Position numbers and translations under genes: made by a program. From Micropterus salmoides (Eukaryota > Chordata > Actinopteri > Centrarchiformes > Centrarchidae): a stretch of DNA of 64,000 bases. The notes below the pieces were generated by a model. That model was not told the origin of the DNA, made no database searches, and saw only the letters and a program-made list of their open reading frames with translations. Shown in pieces: positions 37,801 to 41,749 of the stretch (positions within the stretch are counted from its first letter, which is position 1; every line of letters starts with the position of its first letter). Where the stretch lies: contig NW_024041262.1 in assembly GCF_014851395.1 (NCBI RefSeq), positions 273,001-337,000 of the forward strand. Reading direction: 5' to 3'.

Positions 37801-37984
37801 TATTATTTGGCTCAAATGTTTTAAAATGTTGCTAACGTTAACAGGCAGGGAACAACGGGATAACATGTTGTTAGTATGAGCAAGCTGAAGATAACACACT
37901 TTACTCACCTAAATAGATGTCCCCGAAAGATCCACTTCCAATTTTTCTGCCCAGTCTGTATCGATTCCCCACTCTCAGCTCCAT
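2416..37984 (-). CDS. csnk1d: Casein kinase 1 delta, six of its coding exons (3' end missing)
   Basis: Ser/Thr kinase of the CK1 family; known CK1 delta acts in the circadian clock (PER phosphorylation), Wnt signalling and vesicle traffic. The CDS joins 37984-37909, 30481-30371, 20783-20635, 3222-2994, 2856-2686 and 2564-2416; all junctions are GT-AG and in phase, giving 885 nt (295 codons). Visible motifs: P-loop GSGSFG (residues 16-21), VAIK with the ATP lysine K38, HRDVKPDN (D128), DFG (D149) and the basic stretch TKRQK near 220. The delta rather than epsilon call rests on [24 protein letters not shown] and EFATYL. The sequence stops at NMLKF, the end of the kinase domain; the autoinhibitory tail (about 120 residues in the family) is not visible. 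Which fish paralogue (da or db) cannot be decided. Confidence 0.96.
2686..2856 (-). CDS. csnk1d: csnk1d exon 5
   Basis: 171 nt encoding [20 protein letters not shown] through [11 protein letters not shown], with the substrate-lobe helices and the TKRQKYE basic motif. Acceptor CTGCAG|AGCAG, donor CCCCT|GTGAGT. Introns 4 (137 bp) and 5 (121 bp) on either side are short, unlike the TE-filled introns 1-3. Confidence 0.97.
2937..2983. repeat. TA/TG microsatellite in csnk1d intron 4
   Basis: (TA)n(TG)n(TA)n repeat of about 45 bp, next to the exon 4 donor. It forms a third of a 137-bp intron whose acceptor keeps a good pyrimidine tract. Confidence 0.9.
2994..3222 (-). CDS. csnk1d: csnk1d exon 4
   Basis: 229 nt encoding residues 113-188 plus one base. 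It holds the catalytic loop HRDVKPDN, the DFG motif in [11 protein letters not shown] and the activation segment [14 protein letters not shown]. Acceptor TACAG|ATCAGC, donor GATTG|GTAAAA. Confidence 0.97.
3223..3837. other. Intron 3 sequence without recognisable features
   Basis: AT-rich intronic DNA downstream of exon 4 in genome coordinates. No coding signal or clear repeat boundary is seen. Confidence 0.6.
3838..4533 (-). mobile_element. Tc1-like element, 3' truncated
   Basis: The 5' end is intact: it ends in CAGGTGCTGGTCATATAATT (minus strand) next to a TA at 4534-4535. The N-terminal part of the transposase follows. Homology stops abruptly near 3838, where the sequence changes to a tract resembling the end of a different Tc1 family (ATTATGTTGCAGCCTTA), so the copy is probably chimeric or internally deleted. 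Confidence 0.82.
3866..4213 (-). pseudogene. Tc1 transposase N-terminal fragment
   Basis: Starts [20 protein letters not shown], followed by the paired helix-turn-helix region ([18 protein letters not shown]) and the basic linker [10 protein letters not shown]. The frame is lost where the family continues with RIPFVKPLL. The whole DDE catalytic domain is missing. The same family is represented by the copy at 16185-17337. Confidence 0.85.
4534..5079. other. Intron 3 sequence without recognisable features
   Basis: AT-rich intronic DNA with short poly-A tracts (4861-4870, 5022-5036). No gene or clear element was identified. Confidence 0.5.
5080..5416 (-). repeat. tRNA-related interspersed repeat (SINE-like), copy 1
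   Basis: The minus strand contains a polymerase III A-box-like sequence, TTAGCTCAGTCGGTAATG (about 5337-5354), in a tRNA-like context. The expected B box further downstream (around 5285-5300) is degenerate, so it is not a working tRNA gene. Flanking sequence matches a second copy at 15600-15985 (GAAATGAAAATAAG.GTCCAT and GGCCCGCCAT.TAATG are shared), which shows it is a dispersed repeat. A 10-bp inverted repeat with a 10-nt loop lies at 5201-5230. Confidence 0.6.
5417..5840 (+). pseudogene. Tc1 transposase fragment
   Basis: The first half of a Tc1 transposase read across frames: [10 protein letters not shown] (helix-turn-helix) near 5420, then from 5600 a stretch with [14 protein letters not shown] (first catalytic Asp), [12 protein letters not shown] and [12 protein letters not shown]. 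It ends abruptly near 5840; the second Asp and the Glu are absent. No terminal repeats were found, so it is an internal remnant. Confidence 0.85.
5880..6050 (+). repeat. Dispersed repeat, fragment
   Basis: The sequence from GTTCATTTAGTAAATTATAG to CTGTCAATCAGGATAG recurs with about 80-85% identity at 31027-31150, where it is part of a longer copy. Family unnamed. Confidence 0.7.
6230..7310 (+). mobile_element. CR1/Rex-like LINE, 5'-truncated and broken
   Basis: A non-LTR retrotransposon remnant. RT motifs visible across frames: [26 protein letters not shown] (catalytic YADD at 6436-6447), then [13 protein letters not shown]. The C-terminal part continues as an open stretch (6735-7106) ending [29 protein letters not shown], closely matching the family of the copy at 59925-61560. 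The 3' tail at 7268-7310 (TTTCCCTACAGGGACAAATA) is a typical fish LINE tail. Multiple frameshifts; no endonuclease. Confidence 0.8.
7311..8787. other. Intron 3 sequence, unresolved repeats
   Basis: No gene. Short dispersed motifs such as the ATCGACTTATG..GGGCCGATCCCGAT tract near 7450 and the TAGTCGACGATAAAAATTTGTCGAC tract near 8330 (with GTCGAC palindromes) resemble ends of non-autonomous DNA elements, but no paired ends could be defined. Confidence 0.4.
8788..9940. mobile_element. Inverted-repeat (MITE-like) element with nested insertion
   Basis: Arms 8788-8869 and about 9868-9940 are inverted repeats (CTGTTAAAGAAACACTT.. and its complement, both including CAGCAGATCAGTCTCT and CTGTTGGAAACTGTAGGAAA). 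The right arm has an extra local duplication of the CCTACAGTTT unit. No transposase is encoded. The interior includes a second element at 9268-9850. Confidence 0.65.
9268..9850. mobile_element. Non-autonomous hAT-like element, nested
   Basis: Begins CAGTGTTGGGCAAGTTACT and ends with AGTAAT..CTATTACTGCCCTACA, the degenerate inverted end. This resembles a widespread fish non-autonomous repeat with AAGTTACT ends. It ends immediately next to the right arm of the 8788-9940 element. No coding capacity. Confidence 0.55.
9941..11375. other. Intron 3 sequence with microsatellite
   Basis: No gene. It holds a poly-T tract (10080-10095) and a (CT)n(CA)n microsatellite at about 10828-10858. Open frames at 10495-10765 in three phases are not supported by any recognisable domain. 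Confidence 0.5.
11376..12943 (+). repeat. Fish GGGCCCGAGC-type repeat with ~460-bp tandem units
   Basis: Starts AGGGCCCGAGCACGACCGTG, followed by an (ATTTTTT)n run (11404-11470). The interior is a tandem array whose units share CACAAAAAAG at 11691, 12148 and 12616 (spacing 457 and 468 bp); each unit has GGAAGTCGGC.ATTTTGAATT, ACACACTTCGTACTTTAAC, CTCCTCCTAGGGATTTAGTC and AGCGCCACCTGCTGGCAA. It is non-coding. A matching end piece lies at 14676-14962. Confidence 0.75.
12944..14675. other. 1.7-kb segment inserted in the GGGCCCGAGC repeat
   Basis: The segment is bounded by a 60-bp duplicated sequence (12884-12943 and 14676-14735). Its first 400 bp are rich in AAATAAATA on the left and TATTTATTT on the right, an inverted-repeat-like low-complexity core. 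The remainder is ordinary-composition DNA with an open frame at 13197-13778 (193 codons) that I could not relate to any family and do not call as a gene. Confidence 0.5.
14676..14962 (+). repeat. End piece of the GGGCCCGAGC-type repeat
   Basis: Starts with the 60-bp sequence that ends the array at 12943 and finishes GCGAGGGCCCGCCCAACGCT and GCTTGCAGCTTTAAT, the usual terminus of this repeat class in fish. Together with 11376-12943 it forms one interrupted element. Confidence 0.65.
14963..15599. other. Intron 3 sequence without recognisable features
   Basis: No coding signal or element boundary is apparent. It contains short GCTAGC-rich stretches common in fish intergenic DNA. Confidence 0.5.
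15600..15985 (-). repeat. tRNA-related interspersed repeat (SINE-like), copy 2
   Basis: A second copy of the repeat at 5080-5416. On the minus strand the A-box-like TTAGTTCAGATGGTAATG (about 15900-15917) precedes GGACTCCCGTTCGGAGGGTT; the second promoter box is eroded. Both copies have the same orientation. It is a pol-III-derived repeat rather than a tRNA gene. Confidence 0.6.
16185..17074 (+). pseudogene. Tc1 transposase, nearly full but inactivated
   Basis: DD34E transposase of the same family as 3838-4533. The first part (to 16754) contains [15 protein letters not shown] (helix-turn-helix), [10 protein letters not shown], then [11 protein letters not shown] where the family has Asp at the Tyr position: the first catalytic residue is lost. 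A frameshift near 16735 separates it from the rest, [13 protein letters not shown] and [11 protein letters not shown], which keep the second Asp and the Glu with the 34-residue spacing. Confidence 0.88.
16185..17337 (+). mobile_element. Tc1-like element, 5' truncated, 3' end intact
   Basis: The 3' terminus ends AAGTTTCACCTG at 17337 next to TA (17338-17339), with a long subterminal repeat (TTACTGTAATAAATGAACTT). The transposase reads from about 16185. The left terminus is missing; sequence at 15990-16130 resembles an antisense piece of a different Tc1 family (GGCAGCGATTACAGCC), indicating a chimeric or rearranged left end. Confidence 0.82.
17338..19234. other. Intron 3 sequence with a local tandem duplication
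   Basis: No gene. CATGAAATTAATCCAACTAC at about 18290 recurs as a near copy at about 18447, with surrounding CTGGAGAATAA and ACACCAC matching, so a unit of about 157 bp is duplicated. A TA/TAT and (TATG)n microsatellite is at 18820-18880. Confidence 0.5.
19235..20490 (+). mobile_element. Tc1-like element, complete ends, internal deletion
   Basis: Bounded by TA (19233-19234 and 20491-20492); ends CAGTGGGGAGAACAAGTATT and its complement TACTTTTTCTCCCCACTG. Related to the element at 213-1780. The C-terminal third of the transposase and part of the right terminal repeat are missing; the right side instead carries a perfect 18-bp hairpin (20361-20378 and 20384-20401). Confidence 0.88.
19603..20340 (+). 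pseudogene. Tc1 transposase, truncated
   Basis: Starts MAKTRELCN near 19603, then [20 protein letters not shown] (helix-turn-helix), [19 protein letters not shown], and after frame changes [20 protein letters not shown] with [13 protein letters not shown] and KHGGG. A stop replaces the Trp expected after [14 protein letters not shown] is still recognisable at 20310-20340, where the coding sequence stops; the Glu-containing NPIE block is deleted. Confidence 0.86.
20635..20783 (-). CDS. csnk1d: csnk1d exon 3
   Basis: 149 nt encoding residues 63-112 ([16 protein letters not shown] to VLLLADQM), covering the hinge region [12 protein letters not shown]. Acceptor TGCAG|TGGG, donor GATG|GTGAGA, ending on a codon boundary. 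A Tc1 remnant ends only 145 bp away on the intron 3 side. Confidence 0.96.
21059..21848. mobile_element. Non-autonomous DNA element with GGCTACGTTCAGACTG end
   Basis: Starts GGCTACGTTCAGACTGCAGGC and ends ATTGGCCTGAAAGTAGCTTT, imperfect inverted ends; inside both flanks are complementary-type ATCAGACTC/GATCAGATC and GTGGCCC/AAGTGGCCC blocks. No transposase. This type of repeat is common in fish introns. Boundaries are approximate. Confidence 0.5.
21849..22739. other. Intron 2 sequence without recognisable features
   Basis: AT-rich intronic DNA with a poly-T run at 22611-22626. No gene or bounded repeat was identified. Confidence 0.5.
22760..25565 (-). other. C/A-rich (minus strand G/T-rich) probable L1 3' region
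   Basis: A long strand-asymmetric tract, from CCGGGCCGGACAGGGGGGCA to GGTGAGCCAACCAACACTAC. It includes a run of 11 C at 23551-23561 and many CCCC blocks. Because stops are rare in GC-rich DNA, long frames are open in all phases (24336-24963 for example), but they have no domain or codon signal. A TG-rich microsatellite is at 23158-23240. Confidence 0.6.
25566..28018 (-). pseudogene. L1-like ORF2 (reverse transcriptase), decayed
   Basis: Reads across frames: linker [20 protein letters not shown] near 27890; RT entry [19 protein letters not shown] and [19 protein letters not shown] (27674-27321); the active-site LYADDV (YADD at 26883-26894); and C-terminal [31 protein letters not shown] (25710-25630), the Cys-His knuckle typical of L1 ORF2. 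Several stops and frameshifts inactivate it. Replacement of D by H in the usual APGPDG motif is also visible. Confidence 0.87.
28019..28244. other. Intron 2 sequence between repeats
   Basis: Short unassigned stretch between the L1-like LINE and a MITE. No coding signal. Confidence 0.4.
28245..28680. mobile_element. Non-autonomous hAT-like MITE
   Basis: Starts GGGCTGGACAATAAAAACAT and ends GGCCATATCGTCCAACCCTAG; the ends are inverted repeats, with TAATTATCGTGATAT and GTGATAATTATCGATAT inside. No coding capacity. A partial copy is at 34675-34845. Confidence 0.7.
28846..28990 (-). repeat. LINE 3'-tail fragment
   Basis: Contains TACTTTATTAATCCCGCGAG followed by GGGAAACT, the complement of the common fish LINE tail TTTCCC..GGGATTAATAAAGTA. 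Only the tail remains. Confidence 0.55.
28991..30370. other. Intron 2 sequence with a probable hAT-like end
   Basis: No gene is supported. The right part ends GGCCCAACATTCGGTGCATC followed by CCTA near 30225, the complement of the TAGGGATGCACCGA end frequent in fish hAT-type repeats; the other end was not found. A GCGAGCGAGAGAGAG low-complexity run is at 29643-29680. Confidence 0.45.
30371..30481 (-). CDS. csnk1d: csnk1d exon 2
   Basis: 111 nt encoding residues 26-62, with the ATP-binding lysine in VAIKLE and the conserved [15 protein letters not shown]. Acceptor CCAG|GC, donor GGAG|GTAAAG; the split glycine codon joins to exon 1. Confidence 0.96.
30482..30779. other. Intron 1 sequence next to exon 2
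   Basis: Intronic DNA directly upstream of exon 2 in transcript sense. No further exon or repeat was recognised. Confidence 0.5.
30780..31510. repeat. Dispersed repeat, long copy
   Basis: Includes the segment shared with 5880-6050 (GTTCATTTAGTAAATTATGG to CCTTTCAATCAGGCTAG) and ends with GTGATGTCACGATGACTACG and CTTCTTATATAGTCTATGAG, a terminus frequent in fish repeats. Non-coding. Boundaries approximate. Confidence 0.55.
31511..32149. other. Intron 1 sequence without recognisable features
   Basis: AT-rich intronic DNA with a poly-A run at 31621-31631. Nothing else is supported. Confidence 0.5.
32150..32530. repeat. Dispersed non-coding repeat (CCACTAGAGGCTGGCTGCAG type)
   Basis: Contains GTGGCCACTAGAGGCTGGCT, GAGTCAATCCCCATTGACAC and AAAATGCCCAACTTTACAGC, a block I recognise as a widespread fish interspersed repeat. 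No coding capacity; ends not defined. Confidence 0.5.
32665..33750 (+). mobile_element. L2-like LINE, 5'-truncated
   Basis: The RT fragment reads [20 protein letters not shown], then [16 protein letters not shown] (catalytic YADD at 32800-32811), then [18 protein letters not shown], interrupted by a stop at 32956. Later pieces ([19 protein letters not shown] near 33140-33195 and [18 protein letters not shown] at 33266) belong to the C-terminal region. It is diagnostic of the L2 clade and related to the copy at 49056-52268. The element lies in intron 1, antisense to csnk1d. Confidence 0.85.
33751..34499. other. Intron 1 sequence without recognisable features
   Basis: AT-rich in its first part, then ordinary composition. 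One isolated TAACGTTA octamer is at 34445-34452. No gene or bounded element. Confidence 0.5.
34500..34845 (+). repeat. Retroelement 5' fragment and partial MITE
   Basis: 34500-34635 contains CCGGGAACCATCACCTTATC followed by GTGGTGGAGAGG and TAGGGTCTCCCAAGG, a sequence I associate with the 5' part of a widespread fish retroelement (family not certain). 34675-34845 is the right half of the MITE at 28245-28680 (shared TTTCACTCAGGAGGAAAAAG-type block, TTGTGATAATTATC and GGCCATAACGCCCAGCC). Confidence 0.5.
34846..35572. other. Intron 1 sequence without recognisable features
   Basis: No coding signal or bounded repeat is apparent. Confidence 0.5.
35573..36122 (+). repeat. ~550-bp repeat, copy in intron 1
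   Basis: Starts GTTTCTGGGGGAAGCAGCAG and ends GCACTTCATCAGAGGTATAAACC; a close copy in the same orientation is at 40207-40763, upstream of the gene. Shared blocks include GTAGTTCTAGCATGGTTAAG, GTTTAACTGTGTTTATTGTT and ACTCTATGACTCCTGTTTCA. Each copy has private short indels. Non-coding. Confidence 0.75.
36123..37908. other. Intron 1, 5' portion, largely repeat-free
   Basis: From about 36850 onward this is ordinary unique intronic DNA leading to the exon 1 donor. It contains four of the TAACGTTA palindromes (37207, 37448, 37760, 37833). No further exon recognised. Confidence 0.55.
37909..37984 (-). CDS. csnk1d: csnk1d exon 1 (coding part)
   Basis: Encodes residues 1-25 plus one base of codon 26 (starts [12 protein letters not shown], contains the P-loop GSGSFGD). 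The ATG at 37984-37982 has A at -3 and G at +4 and matches the conserved CK1 delta/epsilon N-terminus. The donor is TTAG|GTGAGT. Confidence 0.96.
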
Positions 37985-38400
37985 TTCGCTATTAGCTAAC
38001 GTTACCTCTGTTGCTGCGTTGGTAACGTTACCTTAGTAATTAACGTTGCTTATCCTAAATGTTCAGCTATTAACCTTTTGTTTACGTTACATTAAATAGT
38101 CCAGTCTTCCTTTTACTGGTTTCAACCCCTAAATCACACTCCCAGTTCCTTCGGTACAAATTTCACCATCCCTTTTTAATTTTTCTGAGGAGCGAAAGCC
38201 TATAATATCGATATTAACCGATAGTGTGTATCGCGTAGTTTATGTTCTCCGTATTTTGGGGGCCATTAGTGCCCAAAAACACAAGGATGGAGACGGATAT
38301 TGCTGATAAACTTTCGCAGTTTCACTCCACTGTCAGATATTCGTCCACTGTAAAAGCTGACATTCCTTGCTGACGTCACTTCCCCTGGCAACTACGGGTA
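37985..38400 (-). promoter_or_regulatory. csnk1d: Probable csnk1d 5' UTR and promoter region
   Basis: This unique, mostly repeat-free stretch lies directly upstream of the csnk1d start codon. It contains a perfect palindromic CRE octamer TGACGTCA at 38371-38378, with an ETS-like ACTTCCCC beside it, and two TAACGTTA palindromes at 37997-38004 and 38023-38030. No convincing TATA box is seen, as expected for a housekeeping kinase promoter. The transcription start is not determinable from sequence alone. Confidence 0.5.
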
Positions 38401-39764
38401 AAATAAAAAAATCCGAAGCCAAAAGTATGTAATTCAGTATGTTATTTACATACAGTTACATCATACATATGGAAAACTCGAAGAATCTACACATCACAAT
38501 TTTACCTTTAATTAACTAGGACTGTACATTTGGCTATTAGGGGCCTACATAAAATTGTAGCTGCTATAGCCTAACACAATCCATTAGGATTATTCTTGCC
38601 TGTTATGAGACAGAACTGAAAATCAACTGTACTCAGGCAAGGATTCTTCTTCTTAGTGAATTTAATGTTGTGTTTTTTACATTCATGCTTAGCAGAATGA
38701 CCATTATGTTAAGAGACAAAGTCCAAAGTTGACATACCAATAACTTTTGTGTATTTATTATAAGTAGTACTTAATAGAGAGACTATGTGATACACAATTC
38801 GCCAACATATTGGCACTAGACAAAATCATTCACTCACCCCATGACATTGGGGGCTGTAGGGTCTTGGGCAGGCAGGGATTTCCACAGCTCTCCATCTTCT
38901 GCATATTAGGGTTGAGAAGCAGTACCATGCATGTGCATGTTTGATCTATGTCTATTCTTAGATTAACATATCAACAAGTGTGTGTGGTTTTGCACAGATT
39001 GTCATATTGTCAATGAAAAAAGGAATAGCTGAATCTGTGCCACACTTTAGTTTTGTAAATAGCCAGACATGTGTCAACAAACTGTTCACTGCTTTGCATA
39101 TGAAATTGTGGTTGCCAAAAACATCTGACCCCCATTCATATGAATATAATTTGATCTTATTTTGGCCAGACCAATTTAAAGTTTCAGACAAACCAATTTC
39201 GATTGAGATGAGACACATACATTTTGTGTGTTGTTACAGCATTCATAATCCAAATTATTAACACACACAATGTCCCTAACAAAAAATATACTGTATTAAA
39301 CAAGGTGAAAAACTGAGGTAAATTTCTGCATCAGTTGCTAGGTATATTATACATCTCCAGCACGGAAAAACAGAGAATTGGAAATAATCTTTATCAAGCA
39401 TTTTTTAGCACATGGTTCTTCATTCTGTCTCAGTTCCATATGGAAGTAGGGCATGCTCCATGTTAACTGTCCCCTTTACACATATCACAGAAAACTACCA
39501 TAGACTGTACGAAAGGACACATCTAAGGTAGACAAACCATATGGAAATACATGTTTCTGTTATAGAGAAGTAAATGACCAGAATCACGCCCGTATTGTCA
39601 GAAGATCAGCCAATATACTAGGAGTATAGTAGCAGTGACATTTTTCAAACTTACTTCCTTAATGCATATTTTCAAGGCATAAACTGATTCTGTGACTTGA
39701 TATTATTCATTCAGTGTGATAAATAATCACAATAATAAACAGCCGTAGAGGAATATATATTTGG

Positions 39765-39804
<40 letters not shown>

Positions 39805-40206
39805 AGATAGACGGACAGACATGAGGTTCTACTCTGGTTCTACTCATGTTAGGTCAGCTTCAGCTCCTTAGCCATACCGACTGATGTGAGTAGAAATTTT
39901 TCTGATTGGTTGCATATGGACAGGTCAAGCAGATTTTTTCCTCATTGGTCGCCTGTGGGCCAATCAACGTAGAGCTGAGAGAAGTCATATGGCAGACCAT
40001 TGTTCCACAGATTAGGCGACCAGCTGGCACAAGTAGATCAATGCTCATATCCTGTAGAAATAATAAGTGCGACTTCACAGTTTAAGACAACCTCATAGTG
40101 CTCAGAAATTATTAGACACCCATAAATAACAAACTGTCCCTATTCATCACAGGAGAGGGACAGGAGGAAAATAAGTCAATAGGAGTGGATGGGAATCATA
40201 GGTAAG
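38401..40206. other. Intergenic DNA upstream of csnk1d
   Basis: No gene is supported; overlapping opposite-strand open frames near 38958-39261 have no domain signal. A perfect (TG)n microsatellite is at 39766-39798. Confidence 0.5.
39766..39798. repeat. (TG)n microsatellite
   Basis: 33 bp of uninterrupted TG repeats in intergenic DNA upstream of csnk1d. Confidence 0.97.
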
Positions 40207-40763
40207 TTTCTGGGGGAAGCAGCAGAGAGTTTTAGATTTTTGTAGTTCTAGCATGGTTAAGTAGGCTACGTAGTTAAATTGTTTTGTTTTTTGTCTGTTT
40301 AACTGTGTTTATTGTTGATATGCGAATGGGAGTCTCAGTGCTCAAGATTAAATTTTTTCACCTCCGGAACAGTCCTGAAAAACAATTTGAACTGTCCTGA
40401 AGTTAATGTATAGCGTCCCAAAATCAAAATGTTGTTTCTTTACTTTGTTATTATCCTCCATAGTTGTTAGTGACAGAAGAGTTATCTGTTTGGGGCACCT
40501 TTTCACCTCGATGATAAATGTTTTAATTTTAATTCAGTTAGAAAAACTCTATGACTCCTGTTTCAGCAGGTTTTCTGCTCATGTTCAAAACTTTCTGCAA
40601 ATTCATAATCTCTCCCACATCTGTGTTCTCTGACATGTCCAGAATTTTTTATTATTATTATTTATTTTTTAAAAGTTCCCTGACCTATACTCCGCTGTGC
40701 TCCCCTTCAAACTGTACTGAATGAGACAAGGGCACTGCACTTCATCAGAGGTATAAACCGAAA
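40207..40763 (+). repeat. ~550-bp repeat, upstream copy
   Basis: Direct-orientation partner of 35573-36122. The middle part differs by indels (a longer AGTGCTCAAGATTAAATTTT block and an added TTTTAATTTTAATTC), so the two copies are dispersed family members or an old duplication. Confidence 0.75.
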
Positions 40764-40944
40764 CCAACACTTGTGATCAGGCAGATATCTCAGCACAAAT
40801 CCACATGTTAACTTCTGCAGCTCCAATCAAGTGCCGCTCACATCCCCAAACAGAGCCAAAAGTGCTTCGGGTTTTAGATGTTTATAATGCAACACTCTAA
40901 TAGCGAGTCTGTTGGCTGTGTCAGGGGTGGGAAGGGTGGGCAGT

Positions 40945-41090
40945 TAATTCAATTCAATTCAATTCAATTTTATTTATATAGCGCCAAATAACAACAACAG
41001 TTATCTCACAGTGCTTTTAATAAAAGAGCAGGTCTAGACCGTACTCTATGATGCTATTTACAGAAGCCCAAAAATTCCCACCAAGAGCAG
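40945..41090 (-). repeat. L2-like LINE 3' tail fragment
   Basis: Begins with (AATTC)n (40947-40966) followed by TTTATTTATATAGCGCCAAA and CAACAACAGTTATCTCACAG, the complement of the 3' end of the L2-like element at 49056-52268 (shared AGAGCAGGTCTAGACCGTAC). Only the tail was integrated, as in very short LINE insertions. Confidence 0.85.
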
Positions 41091-41749
41091 GGCATGATTT
41101 TTTATACTCATATCATGGGATTGTGATGGGACAGGAGAATCTTTGTGGCAGTGGGATGAGAAAGGAGTGAAAATCCACTTGAGCTGAGGGGTTTAGGACT
41201 TCTAGTGGGCCCAGCAGACAGGCTGCAAGCTGCTTTCACACCTGTAGTTATTTGGTCTGGACCAAGGGAAACAATTATGCATTGTTGCATCTCTTCCGCT
41301 GCTACACAGTGTCACCCTCCCCTCTATATCATGGTATATATATGTCATGGTATTGGATTTCTCCAGATCGGATAAGTTTCTGGTGATCATCTTTAGACCA
41401 TGACTTCTTGGTGAAAATATGCTTTGCACTTTGACAGTTAAAGAAATATAATTTTGTAAAAACAGCAAACCAATCATTTTAGTTTTCACCACATTAAAAA
41501 TATAGCAATTACCCATTTAATGCAATGTAATTAATGGGGTTTGATAACACAATAACAAAATGAATGTAGTTATGAAGAATGACCAAGAATTTTCCTTTTG
41601 AGTAATTTAAAATGTATTTTCATTCCTACAATTGACAGAACATTTGCTCCAGTTTCCTCCCACAGTACATAACATACAGAATACAGTAGGTGTGTGTGTG
41701 TAGTGTAGCATAGTGACTTGTTCATGGTGTATCCTGCTTCTTGCCCATA
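41091..41749. other. Intergenic DNA without recognisable features
   Basis: No gene or element was identified between the L2 tail and the Tc1 element. Confidence 0.5.

Noticed and set aside
2416..37984. csnk1e (casein kinase 1 epsilon) as the gene identity
   Set aside because: At positions that differ between the paralogues (NRYRLG, TDIS, IYKMM, PTIKW, EFATYL) the sequence mostly agrees with delta.
38958..39261. Paired opposite-strand open frames upstream of csnk1d
   Set aside because: Mirror frames in AT-rich DNA with no recognisable domain; likely chance.
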